From Phycisphaerales bacterium (GTDB lineage Bacteria; Planctomycetota; Phycisphaerae; Phycisphaerales; UBA1924): a DNA stretch of 64,000 nt. A model generated the notes under the pieces. The model saw nothing but the letters and a program-made list of their open reading frames with translations. It had not been told where the DNA came from and made no database searches. The position numbers and the translations under genes are program-made. Where the stretch lies: contig JAGQON010000004.1 of NCBI GenBank assembly GCA_020427395.1, forward strand, positions 1-64,000. Reading direction: 5' to 3'. Positions within the stretch are counted from its first letter, which is position 1; every line of letters starts with the position of its first letter. Shown here piece after piece: positions 55,060 through 63,747 of this stretch.

Positions 55060-55524
55060 ATGCACATCCTCACCCAAGACCCCGCCACCCCCGACATCAC
55101 CGCCCTGCTCAATCAACACCTCGACGAGATGCGCTCCATCTCGCCGCCCGAGAGCAAGCACGCCCTCGACATCGAGGGCCTGCGTGCTCCCGACATCACC
55201 TTCTGGTCCGTACGCAACAACGACAACGCCCTCATGGGCTGCGGCGCTCTCAAACGCCTCGACAGCACCCACGCCGAAATCAAATCCATGCGCACCGAAC
55301 CCGCGCATCGGCGCAAGGGTGTCGCGGCATCGCTGCTCGCGCACATCATCGACCACGCGCAGTCCAACCAAATCGCACGCCTGAGTCTGGAAACCGGCGC
55401 ACAAGACCACTTCGCACCCGCCCGCGCACTCTATGAACGCTTCGGATTTGTTCCCTGTGGCCCGTTCGGCAGCTACCGCGAAGATCCTAACAGCGTGTTC
55501 ATGAGCCGTGTGCTCAACGCGTAA
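55060..55524 (+). CDS. GNAT-family N-acetyltransferase
   Basis: A 154-aa acetyltransferase. LMGCGALKRLDSTHAEIKSM gives the early strands, EPAHRRKGVAASLLAHI the acetyl-CoA loop (R-R-K-G-V-A), and ALYERFGFVPCGPFG the end, as in the PanM/YitI-type single-domain members. Substrate unknown. It begins 38 nt after the 94-nt inverted-repeat element. Confidence 0.88.
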   Translation: MHILTQDPATPDITALLNQHLDEMRSISPPESKHALDIEGLRAPDITFWSVRNNDNALMGCGALKRLDSTHAEIKSMRTEPAHRRKGVAASLLAHIIDHAQSNQIARLSLETGAQDHFAPARALYERFGFVPCGPFGSYREDPNSVFMSRVLNA

Positions 55525-55701
55525 GTTTTTCTGAACGCACCGCGATCACCACAAGCCGTTGATTCCGACGAACATGCACCCCACCGAGCCCGTCCGCGGG
55601 GGCAAACCGCCCACAATCCGGGTTGATCGACGCTGGAGTGGGGTCTAGAACCCCTCCCCGTTTTCTCATTGCGATTCGTTCCTTGTGCCGATGAGGTGTC
55701 C

Positions 55702-57264
55702 ATGGTCCGCAGCGGTCATGTGGTGATGTTGTGCGCTCTCGTCCTGTTGACGATCGGCGTGGTGATGGTGCAGAGCGCCGGGATGTCCGTGCGTCCCCTC
55801 GCCACCGACGCCGACCCAACCGCCGCCGCCGCCGTATCCGGCGTGAGCATCAAGGCCCTGCTCACCTCCCGCACCAGCCTCTACCTCGTCGTGGCCGTGG
55901 GCGCGATGGCCCTCGCCACCCGTCTGCCTGTTCGTCGCCTCGCCGATCGCCTGCAACGCGTCGTGTGGTTCAAGCCCGGCGGCGACATGGGCGTCCTTGT
56001 CATCGCCTCGCTGATGCTCGTGGGCATGCTCGTCCTCGTCTATGTGCCCGGCATCGCCCGCGTGAACAACGGCTCGGCCCGGTGGATCAACCTCCACCTG
56101 CCCGGCCTGGAGAGCGTCCAGCCCTCAGAGATCGCCAAGTGGGGGATCATCATCCTCGTCGCCTGGTACGCCGCACGCCTCGGCTCGTACAAAGAACACC
56201 GCCTGCGCAAGTTCTTCACCGGGCTGCTCCCCGTCTGCCTCTGCGCCGGCGTCGTTGCTGCCGTGGTCATTAAGGAAGACCTGGGCACCGGGGCCCTCAT
56301 GCTCCTGGCTACCGCCATCGTCCTGCTCGCCGGCGGCGCCCGCTGGACCCACTTCGCCGCCTTCATCCCCTTCGCGCTCTTCGGGCTCGTTGGTGCCATC
56401 ATCGCCGCACCTTACCGCGTCACCCGCATCACCACCTTCCTCAATCCCTACGCCGACCCCGCGGGCGACGGCTACCACATGATCCAGTCCATGTCCACCG
56501 TCGCAGGTGGCGGGCTCTTCGGACGCGGGCTGGGCAACGGGCTCCAGAAGTTCGGCTACCTGCCGGAAGACACCACCGACTTCCTCTTCGCCGTCGTCTG
56601 CGAAGAGCTCGGGATCATCGGGGCCTTCATCGTCATCTGCGCCTACGCCGGCATCGTCTGGACCGGAACGAGTATCGCCATGCGCGAACGCTCCAAGATG
56701 CTCCAGCTCATCGTGCTCGGCGTCGTCGCCACCTTCGCCCTCCAAGCCATCATCAACCTGTGTGTCGTCACCGGGCTCGGCCCAACAAAGGGCATCGCGC
56801 TGCCCCTCATGTCCTCCGGCGGCACAGGATGGATCCTCACCGCCTTCATGCTCGGGCTCGTCGTCTCCATCGAACGCACCCAGGAGTTCAGCGCCCTCTA
56901 CATCGACAACCAGATCGAGGACGACAGCTCGCACCTCGCCCTCCGCGCTGCACGCGGCTCGATCATCGAGGCCAAACCCACGCCCGCCGATCGGGCCGTA
57001 CTCTTCGATCGCCCGCTGTCTGCCAGCACCCCGGTACCACAGAGGGCCGAGGCCCAGCCCGACCCCGATGTGCAACTGGATGAGATGAGCGAGCTCCTGG
57101 GCGAGAATCCCGCCGAGCCCGCCGCCCCAGGTCTCTTCGCACGCCTGCGTGAGCGCATCGCCGGTCGCGACGAGCAAGTGGATGAACCCGAGCTCACCTC
57201 AACCAGCGCCATCCGGGCCGGCTACGACGCCGACGAATCCGAACGCGCCGACCTTTTCTCATGA
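55702..57264 (+). CDS. ftsW: SEDS-family lipid-II polymerase, FtsW/RodA type
   Basis: A 520-aa polytopic protein with about ten hydrophobic helices. The SEDS signatures NGSARWINL, QPSEIAKWG, KEDLGTGALML, GLFGRGLGNGLQKFGYLPEDTTD (in pieces here: GLGNGLQKFGYLPEDTTDF) and LPLMSSGGT are present; these proteins polymerise lipid II glycan strands at division (FtsW) or elongation (RodA). The 90-residue hydrophilic tail after the last helix is longer than usual. Overlap with murG by four bases (ATGA) favours FtsW. ATG at 55702 has GAGG. Confidence 0.9.
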   Translation: MVRSGHVVMLCALVLLTIGVVMVQSAGMSVRPLATDADPTAAAAVSGVSIKALLTSRTSLYLVVAVGAMALATRLPVRRLADRLQRVVWFKPGGDMGVLVIASLMLVGMLVLVYVPGIARVNNGSARWINLHLPGLESVQPSEIAKWGIIILVAWYAARLGSYKEHRLRKFFTGLLPVCLCAGVVAAVVIKEDLGTGALMLLATAIVLLAGGARWTHFAAFIPFALFGLVGAIIAAPYRVTRITTFLNPYADPAGDGYHMIQSMSTVAGGGLFGRGLGNGLQKFGYLPEDTTDFLFAVVCEELGIIGAFIVICAYAGIVWTGTSIAMRERSKMLQLIVLGVVATFALQAIINLCVVTGLGPTKGIALPLMSSGGTGWILTAFMLGLVVSIERTQEFSALYIDNQIEDDSSHLALRAARGSIIEAKPTPADRAVLFDRPLSASTPVPQRAEAQPDPDVQLDEMSELLGENPAEPAAPGLFARLRERIAGRDEQVDEPELTSTSAIRAGYDADESERADLFS

Positions 57265-58409
57265 GCCATCCCCACGCGCCAACCAACGCCTACCTCTTCG
57301 CAGGCGGCGGCACGGGCGGGCACATCTACCCCGCGCTAGCGATCATCGAGCAGCTCCAAGCCCTCGACCCCAGCGCCCACTGCGAGTTGCTGATTTCCGA
57401 TCGCCCCAACGACCGAACAATCCTCGATCAGCACGATCTCCCCTTCGCACCGCTCCCCGCCAAGCCCTTCGCGACGCGTCCCAAGGGTCTGATGCGCTTC
57501 ATCTCCTCCTGGGGTCCCAGTGTCCGCCAGACACGCGAAGCGCTGCGCCGCCTCAAGCAGTCGCACGATCGAGTGATCCTCGTCGCCATGGGCGGCTTCG
57601 TCGCCGCGCCCGCCGCCCGGGGCGCCCGATGCGAGGGCGTGCATGTCGCCCTGGTCAACCTCGACGCTGTGCCCGGCAAGGCCAACGAGCTCATCGCCCG
57701 CAAGGCCGACACCATCTACACCGCCTGCGACATCGACGGGCACCCGGAGTGGCAACGAGTCCCGCCAATCGTCCGCGCATCAACCATCCAGCATCTCGAT
57801 CCGCACGACGCCCGCGCCCGTTTCGGGCTCGACCCCAACACCCATACCCTGCTCATCACCGGGGGCTCCACCGGCGCTCAGTCCCTCAACCGATTCATGC
57901 AGCTCTTCACCGAAACCCACCGCGATCAGCTCCAGGGCTGGCAGGTCATCCATCAGACCGGCAAACAGATCGACGGCACCGAGCTCGAAGCGCTGCGATC
58001 CGCCTACCGCACGATCGGCATCCACGCGTGGGTCGAGCATTACATCGACGACATGGGCGGCGCCTATGCGGCCGCCGACCTTGGCATCGGCCGCTGCGGG
58101 GCTGGCACCGTCGCCGAATGCTGGGCCGCCCACCTGCCATCGCTCTTCTTCCCCTATCCTTACCACAAGGACGAGCACCAGCTCCACAACGCCAAGCCGC
58201 TGCTCCGCATCGAGGGCGCCATCGCCTGCACCGATCATGTCGAGCCCCAGGGCAACCTCCGGGCATATGGGGAGATCCTCGCCGATCTGCTCACCAACCC
58301 CGACCGGCGCGATCGCATGCGAGCCGCCCTTGAATCACTCGGGCAGCCCGATGGCGCATCGCGAATCGCGCAAGCCCTTGTCAACGCTGAGTCAAGTTCT
58401 CGGACCTAA
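57261..58409 (+). CDS. murG: UDP-GlcNAc:lipid I N-acetylglucosaminyltransferase
   Basis: A 382-aa GT28 enzyme making lipid II from lipid I on the cytoplasmic face of the membrane. The N-terminal Gly-rich loop FAGGGTGGHIYPALA, VAMGGFVAAPAA, and the donor-site motif GGSTGAQSLN near 203, followed by the GIGRCGAGTVAEC segment near 276, are typical. It begins in the stop codon of ftsW (ATGA). Together the two genes support peptidoglycan synthesis in this organism. Confidence 0.95.
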   Translation: MSHPHAPTNAYLFAGGGTGGHIYPALAIIEQLQALDPSAHCELLISDRPNDRTILDQHDLPFAPLPAKPFATRPKGLMRFISSWGPSVRQTREALRRLKQSHDRVILVAMGGFVAAPAARGARCEGVHVALVNLDAVPGKANELIARKADTIYTACDIDGHPEWQRVPPIVRASTIQHLDPHDARARFGLDPNTHTLLITGGSTGAQSLNRFMQLFTETHRDQLQGWQVIHQTGKQIDGTELEALRSAYRTIGIHAWVEHYIDDMGGAYAAADLGIGRCGAGTVAECWAAHLPSLFFPYPYHKDEHQLHNAKPLLRIEGAIACTDHVEPQGNLRAYGEILADLLTNPDRRDRMRAALESLGQPDGASRIAQALVNAESSSRT

Positions 58410-58492
58410 CCCGCAATCTTGCCCCCCGATCGCCCAATCACCGCGTGAAGTTGGGAGTTTTTGCACCCACATGCGGTACACTCAGGGAGGCG

Positions 58493-59044
58493 ATGAGCGA
58501 CAAGCACACCCCCAAACCCGAACGCATCGACGATGCCCAGGTCTGCGTCGTCTGGCATCCCAGCGATCGCGCCCCAGCGCCCGAGCTGCTCCGTGCCCTG
58601 AACAACAAGGGCATGACGCTCATCGATGCCGACGACCCACACCTGGCCTTCAGCGCCGCGTGCAAGGTCGCAAACACCGCTCGGCGTGTCGTGCTCGTCC
58701 TCGATGGTCGCGATTCGCTCTCGAATGTCGACGCGATCATCGGGGCCTTGCCTCGTTTTTCGCCCCGTGTGCTCTGCTGGGCCCATGTTCCCGGCGCGAA
58801 CCCGCCGCTCGTCCCGCTCGTACAACCCGTGAAGCCCGCCTCGCCAGAGCCGAGCGTGCCCACCTATCCCGCGAAGTCACCCAGCGCACCAGCCGCCAAA
58901 AGCGACGAATCCAAGCTGCGTCTGGTGGGAGACGCGGCACCGGCGGCACCCAAGCTCAGGCAGGCGATGAGCGCTCGCGATGTGCTCGATGCCGACGAGC
59001 TGGACGCCCTGCTCGCGGGCGAGGCCGGGGACCGCAAGAACTGA
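58493..59044 (+). CDS. Unknown protein upstream of the GGDEF gene
   Basis: A 183-aa soluble protein. The first 95 residues form an alpha/beta domain (VCVVWHPSDRAPAPELLRAL, RRVVLVLDGRDSL) that could be a divergent receiver-like fold; the rest is Pro/Ala-rich linker ending in an acidic helix (SARDVLDADELDALLAG). Ribosome site CAGGGAGG is strong. It sits 35 nt before the GGDEF gene, so they are likely co-transcribed and may act together. Confidence 0.6.
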   Translation: MSDKHTPKPERIDDAQVCVVWHPSDRAPAPELLRALNNKGMTLIDADDPHLAFSAACKVANTARRVVLVLDGRDSLSNVDAIIGALPRFSPRVLCWAHVPGANPPLVPLVQPVKPASPEPSVPTYPAKSPSAPAAKSDESKLRLVGDAAPAAPKLRQAMSARDVLDADELDALLAGEAGDRKN

Positions 59045-59079
59045 AGACGCGAACGATCGACAGAGAGACAGCCAAAGAC

Positions 59080-60612
59080 ATGAGCAACCCAACGCCATCA
59101 CGATCCAGCAGCGACGCTCACCAGCCGTGGCGCGTGATCCTCGTCGGGCGCACCGGGCTCGATCAGACCCTGCGGCGCGATCCGCAGATCGAGCTGATCC
59201 GCTGCCGAGACACCATCGAGGCCATCGGCGAGCTGGGCGACCCCATCGACCACGAATCGCCAGAGCAGGCGATCGTCATCGTCGCGCCCGATGCCATCGA
59301 AGATACCCAGCGTGAACGCAAGCAGCTTATCAACGCCCTGCGACTCATCGACCCAGCCGTACGCGTGCTGATCGTGGGCGACCACGCGGGCGAGTTCGAT
59401 GCCAGCGTGCAGCGCAACCAATCGCTCGGCGATCTCATCGACCAGATCGCCTCATCGCTCGATCAGTCCGAGCCCGCGCCGGTCACGCTCCGATTCATCG
59501 ACCCGAGCCAAACTTCCCAGCCTGAAACCCGGCCTGAAATCCAACCCCAACGCCAGGCCAAACCCGAGCCCGTGCCCGCCGAGTCGGAAACGCCAGAGCC
59601 CGAACGCAAGCCCGAGGTCAAGGTCGTCGTCAAAAACGAAGACTTCGAGCACCGAGCACAGCGCACCTTCGAGCAGCAGGACGACATCCATCGCAGCATC
59701 ATCCTCGGCGACACCAGCCCCAGCGGTATCCCTGCCACCCCCGTCACGGCCATGCCCGTGGTGCACGACGACGAGCCCGTCGTCTCCGCCATGCTCAAGG
59801 GGCGGCCCATCATCGAGCCCGCTATTGCCCAGATCAACGCTCGCCTCGGTCGCAGCGACATCACCCTCGTGCAGGGCGACGAGCCCAACGCAACGCTCGG
59901 CGTGCCCGTCATCGTCGGCGACAAAGCCGTGGGCATCCTCTGCTGCCCCGATACCGCCTGGCTCAACACCAACGGACGCCTGCTGCTTGCCACCCACGCA
60001 CGCTGGCTCTCCACCTGGATCCGCCTCGAAGCACAGCAGAGCGAACTCCGGCGATGCGCCTTCACCGACGCGCTGACCGGCGCATGGAACCGGCGATACT
60101 TCGATCGCTACCTGACCGCCGCGATCGAGCAGTCACGCAGGGCCCGCCGATCGCTGAGCATCATGGTGTTCGATATCGATAGCTTCAAGCACTACAACGA
60201 CACCTACGGGCACGGTGCTGGCGACGAGATCCTCATCGAGACCGTCAAGCTGCTCACCTCCGTTATCCGCCCATCCGATCGCGTCTGTCGCGTCGGCGGC
60301 GACGAGTTCGCCGTCATCTTCTACGAACCCGAAGGCCCCCGAGAAGCCGGCAGCAAGCCCCTCGAATCGATCTACCAGATCGCATGCCGATTCCAGACGC
60401 AGATCTGCCAGCACCGCTTCCCCAAGCTGGGTACCGAGGCGCTCGGGACCCTCACGGTCTCCGGCGGGCTCTCCAGCTACCCATGGGACGGGCACGATGG
60501 CGCATCGCTCCTCGAATCCGCGGACCGATGCGCGATGGAATCCAAGCGACAGGGCAAGAACGCCATCACGCTCGGCCCCGGGGCCGAAAGCGTCTGCCAC
60601 CTCGATCGCTGA
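59080..60612 (+). CDS. Diguanylate cyclase (GGDEF) with divergent sensor domains
   Basis: A 510-aa soluble protein. Residues 10-105 look like a degenerate receiver-type alpha/beta domain (WRVILVGRTGLDQTLRRD, VRVLIVGDHAG) without the phospho-Asp set; a Pro/Glu-rich linker follows; about 200-325 is GAF-like; and the GGDEF domain occupies about 330-500 with DALTGAWNRRYFDRYL, FDIDSFKHYNDTYGHGAGD and an intact GGDEF near 406. An inhibitory I-site RPSD lies five residues ahead. It should make cyclic di-GMP and be product-inhibited. No EAL domain is seen in the window. Confidence 0.9.
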   Translation: MSNPTPSRSSSDAHQPWRVILVGRTGLDQTLRRDPQIELIRCRDTIEAIGELGDPIDHESPEQAIVIVAPDAIEDTQRERKQLINALRLIDPAVRVLIVGDHAGEFDASVQRNQSLGDLIDQIASSLDQSEPAPVTLRFIDPSQTSQPETRPEIQPQRQAKPEPVPAESETPEPERKPEVKVVVKNEDFEHRAQRTFEQQDDIHRSIILGDTSPSGIPATPVTAMPVVHDDEPVVSAMLKGRPIIEPAIAQINARLGRSDITLVQGDEPNATLGVPVIVGDKAVGILCCPDTAWLNTNGRLLLATHARWLSTWIRLEAQQSELRRCAFTDALTGAWNRRYFDRYLTAAIEQSRRARRSLSIMVFDIDSFKHYNDTYGHGAGDEILIETVKLLTSVIRPSDRVCRVGGDEFAVIFYEPEGPREAGSKPLESIYQIACRFQTQICQHRFPKLGTEALGTLTVSGGLSSYPWDGHDGASLLESADRCAMESKRQGKNAITLGPGAESVCHLDR

Positions 60613-60639
60613 TCCCAACACCCGCGCTATCCTCCATTC

Positions 60640-61542
60640 ATGCTCAGCACCAAGCCGATGATTGATGTGCTCGCCATCGACCTCGACGGCACCTTGCTCG
60701 ACCCGTCGCACAAGGTCTCGCAGCGCAATATCGAGGCCGTCCAACGCGCCCGTGAAGCCGGCATCACCGTCCTTGTCTGCACCGGACGCGGGCTTGGCGA
60801 ATCCATCTCCGCGATGAAGGCCATCGACCAGCGCGACCCCGTCATGGTCGCCGGCGGTTCCATCATCGCCGACCCGACCACCGGCAGAACCCTGCACCGC
60901 TTCACCCTCAGCGATCAGGTCGTCAAGGCCGCGACCGACCTCTTCCACGAGGTCGAATGCCCCGCGCTGGTCATGAAGGACCCCAGCGATATCAACTACG
61001 ACTACCTCGTCCTCAACTCCGATAGCGAGCACCCCATCCACCCGATCACGCAGTGGTGGTTCGACGACCACAAACTCCGCGTCAACTACGCCGCCCACGC
61101 CCACCTCGACGAGCACCCAGAGCACACTGTCCGCGTGGGCATGTGCGCCGAGAGCTCCATCAGCAACCCCATCACCGAGAAGATCCTCCAGCAGCTCGGC
61201 GACGAGGTCTGGCTCTATGACTTCCCCTGCGTCACACCCGGCGATCACTCCGGCGAGATCGTCCATATCCTCGAGCTCTTCGCCCACAAGATCAACAAGT
61301 GGGCCGCCATCAGCTGGTATCTCGAGATGCACGACATCGACCCCAAGCGTGTCGGTGCCATCGGCGATCAGGTCAACGATGTGCCGATGATGGAGCAGGC
61401 CGGTGTCGGTATCGCGATGGGCAACGCCGTCGATGCCGTCAAGGCGCATGCCAGATACAACACCGCAACCAACACCGAGGACGGCGTCGCCATCGCCATC
61501 GACGCCATCCTCTCGGGCAACCTGAGCGATCTGGAGCGCTGA
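60640..61542 (+). CDS. HAD-superfamily Cof-type hydrolase
   Basis: A 300-aa haloacid-dehalogenase-like phosphatase. Motif I IDLDGTLLDPSHKVS with the nucleophile Asp, motif II VCTGRGLGE, the conserved Lys near KINKW and motif III GDQVNDVPMMEQAGVGIAMGNA define the Cof subfamily, which dephosphorylates sugar phosphates or cofactor precursors such as PLP or FMN. Specificity unknown. It is followed 2 nt later by rsmA. Confidence 0.92.
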   Translation: MLSTKPMIDVLAIDLDGTLLDPSHKVSQRNIEAVQRAREAGITVLVCTGRGLGESISAMKAIDQRDPVMVAGGSIIADPTTGRTLHRFTLSDQVVKAATDLFHEVECPALVMKDPSDINYDYLVLNSDSEHPIHPITQWWFDDHKLRVNYAAHAHLDEHPEHTVRVGMCAESSISNPITEKILQQLGDEVWLYDFPCVTPGDHSGEIVHILELFAHKINKWAAISWYLEMHDIDPKRVGAIGDQVNDVPMMEQAGVGIAMGNAVDAVKAHARYNTATNTEDGVAIAIDAILSGNLSDLER

Positions 61543-61544
61543 GC

Positions 61545-62399
61545 ATGCAGACGCTCACGGAGATCAAGTCGCTGCTCGAACGCGCTGGCCACCCGCCCAA
61601 GAAAGCACTCGGGCAGAACTTCCTCACCGATCACAACATGATCCGAAAGCTCGTGGACGATTCCGGCGTCCAGAACGGCGATCTCGTCCTCGAGGTCGGC
61701 CCGGGCACCGGTGCCCTCAGCGTCGAACTGCTCGAACGCGGTGTCCGCCTCATCGCCTGCGAACTCGACGCCGCCCTCGCCAAGCTCCTCCGAGAAACGC
61801 TGGGCACCCAATACCCCGACCACTTCACACTCATCGAGGGCGACTGCCTGCAGCGCAAGCGCGCCATCAATCCCGAGATCATCAGCGCCATTGGCGACAG
61901 CCCCTTCAAGCTCGTCGCCAACCTGCCATACCACGCAGCCACACCCCTCATGCTCGCGCTCATGACCCGACACCCCAACTGCTCGGGCATGTTCACCACC
62001 ATCCAGCACGAGGTCGTCCAGCGTTTCAACGCGCACACCGGGACCAAGGAGTTCGGCACCATCAGTATCATCGCCCAGCAGCTGGGAACCGTTGGCACAA
62101 TCGCCAAGCTCCCGCCCGGCTGCTTCTGGCCCCAGCCCAGCGTCGCCAGCGCCATGATGCGATGGGTCCGCGATGAATCCCGATCCCCCGACCCCGAATG
62201 GTGGGTCTGCTTTGCCGAGTGCACACAGCAGCTCTTCCAGACCAGACGCAAACAGCTCGCCGGCGTCATCAACAAAATGACTCCACACCCGATCGACTGG
62301 CCCCCGGGCATCAATCCGACCGATCGTATCGATGCACTCCCCCCGGATCGTGTCGAGGCACTCTGCCGTGCCATCGTCAATTCCGGGTATGATGCCTGA
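61545..62399 (+). CDS. rsmA: 16S rRNA dimethyladenosine transferase
   Basis: A 284-aa SAM enzyme (KsgA type) that dimethylates A1518 and A1519 of 16S rRNA. The signature KKALGQNFLTDHNMI, the SAM loop LEVGPGTGALSVEL, NLPYHAATPLML (NLPY catalytic motif) and the EVVQRFNAHTGTKEFG segment are clear. The last 20 residues overlap the next possible start. Ribosome biogenesis gene in a plus-strand run. Confidence 0.96.
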   Translation: MQTLTEIKSLLERAGHPPKKALGQNFLTDHNMIRKLVDDSGVQNGDLVLEVGPGTGALSVELLERGVRLIACELDAALAKLLRETLGTQYPDHFTLIEGDCLQRKRAINPEIISAIGDSPFKLVANLPYHAATPLMLALMTRHPNCSGMFTTIQHEVVQRFNAHTGTKEFGTISIIAQQLGTVGTIAKLPPGCFWPQPSVASAMMRWVRDESRSPDPEWWVCFAECTQQLFQTRRKQLAGVINKMTPHPIDWPPGINPTDRIDALPPDRVEALCRAIVNSGYDA

Positions 62400-62430
62400 G
62401 CAAGCCAGCCGCAGGAAGGATGTTCGACGG

Positions 62431-63438
62431 ATGCCTCAGCACGACGCCCAGTCATTCGCGAGCACCCTTGAACCCGTCCTGCACCACGAATGCCACGGGC
62501 ACCTTGGCCCTATCTCCTGGTTCAAGGCCGACTGGCAGCACGGCGGCGCCTCCACGGGCTTTTCCACCTGGCGCCTCAGGACTATCACCGGCACGCCCAA
62601 AGAAGTCCCCTGCGTCGTCAAAATGCCCATCGGGCACAAAGAGTACTTCTGGACCAAACGCCTCGGACTCGTCCGCCCAGATGAATGGGACGAGCCACGC
62701 TCCCTGGCACTCCCCACGCCCCGCGTGCTCGCCGCCGGGTTTGAACTGGGCGGCTACGACCTCGCCTGGATCGTCATGGAACGCTTCGCCAACCCACCCA
62801 TCGCACTCGAACGCTCCGACGCCTCGCTCTGGTCGATGTTCGAGACCGCCGCCGAGTTCCATGAGGCCACCATCCTCGAACGCCCCGTCGAGCCCGAGCT
62901 GTGCCCGCCAGCACCCGACTGGGCCGATCTGCTCGAAAAAGGGCACGAGACGCTCCGGGAAAATGATTTCGACGATCGCGCTCAGTGGATCGAGGCGCTC
63001 AATCAAACAGAGCGCGTCCTCCATCAGCTCGCCGCGGCATGGGAGAACCGCCCGATCGACACCTGGTGCCACCACGACCTGCACCCGCACAACGCCATGC
63101 GCCGCGTCTGCGAGGACACCTCGGTGCCCGGGCACTGCACCCTGATCGACCTCGCGCTCGTCGCCCCGGGGTGCTGGATCGAGGATGCCCTCTACATGGA
63201 ACGCCTCTTCTGGGGGCGGGAACAGCAGCTGTGCGGCATCGACCCCCTGACCACCCTCGCGGACACCAGAAAAGCCATCGGGCTGCCCTCCGATCAGGAC
63301 GAACTGGACCTCGCCGATGTCCGCAGGGTCCTCATGGCCGCATCTTCCCCAGCCTTTATCCGAACAGAAAACGATCAAATCTACCTAAAAGCCGCTCTAA
63401 ACACGCTCCAGCGACTTCTCCCCGCGTTTTTCGGGTAA
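62431..63438 (+). CDS. Aminoglycoside phosphotransferase-like kinase fold protein
   Basis: A 335-aa APH/choline-kinase-fold protein. The Brenner-type motif WCHHDLHPHNAM near 222 and the following LIDLALVAPGC (metal Asp) are present, and the N-terminal VVKMPI with its Lys is the probable ATP anchor. Such proteins phosphorylate small molecules or act as kinase-like factors; a drug target cannot be inferred. An in-frame ATG at 62392 would overlap rsmA, but 62431 has AGGAAGGA at good distance. Confidence 0.85.
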   Translation: MPQHDAQSFASTLEPVLHHECHGHLGPISWFKADWQHGGASTGFSTWRLRTITGTPKEVPCVVKMPIGHKEYFWTKRLGLVRPDEWDEPRSLALPTPRVLAAGFELGGYDLAWIVMERFANPPIALERSDASLWSMFETAAEFHEATILERPVEPELCPPAPDWADLLEKGHETLRENDFDDRAQWIEALNQTERVLHQLAAAWENRPIDTWCHHDLHPHNAMRRVCEDTSVPGHCTLIDLALVAPGCWIEDALYMERLFWGREQQLCGIDPLTTLADTRKAIGLPSDQDELDLADVRRVLMAASSPAFIRTENDQIYLKAALNTLQRLLPAFFG

Positions 63439-63539
63439 GATAGCCCGACTACGCGGCGACGGATCGTCGCGGTTCAATGCATATCTCGCCCATCGCCACA
63501 CAAGCGATGCGGCGCTGATCACTGAAAGGGAGTGCCCAC

Positions 63540-63710
63540 ATGGACCAGCTCGACAAGATGATTCAACTCGCCGAATCCTGCCGCGAGGACTACAACAAGG
63601 CCAAGGGCGGCAACAAGGCCGCGGGCACCCGCGTCCGCAAGATCATGCAGGATGTCAAGAATGCCGCTCAGGACATCCGCAAGGAGATGCTCGAGTCACG
63701 CGACGGCTGA
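63540..63710 (+). CDS. Histone H1-like small basic protein
   Basis: A 56-aa protein. The core GNKAAGTRVRKIMQDVK (about residues 24-40) and the helix NAAQDIRKEM match the Hc1-like/AlgP-type histone-like proteins of many bacteria, thought to bind DNA or RNA. The strong GGGAG ribosome site before ATG and the compact length suggest a highly expressed protein. Confidence 0.8.
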   Translation: MDQLDKMIQLAESCREDYNKAKGGNKAAGTRVRKIMQDVKNAAQDIRKEMLESRDG

Positions 63711-63747
63711 TCGCCACCAACACAGCGTTTCTCGCGACACACACACC

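Noticed and set aside
57643-59079. An extension of the GGDEF gene frame back through murG and its downstream gene (989 aa in total)
   Set aside because: The upstream part is out of frame with murG and low-complexity Ser/Pro/Arg sequence. The true start is ATG 59080.
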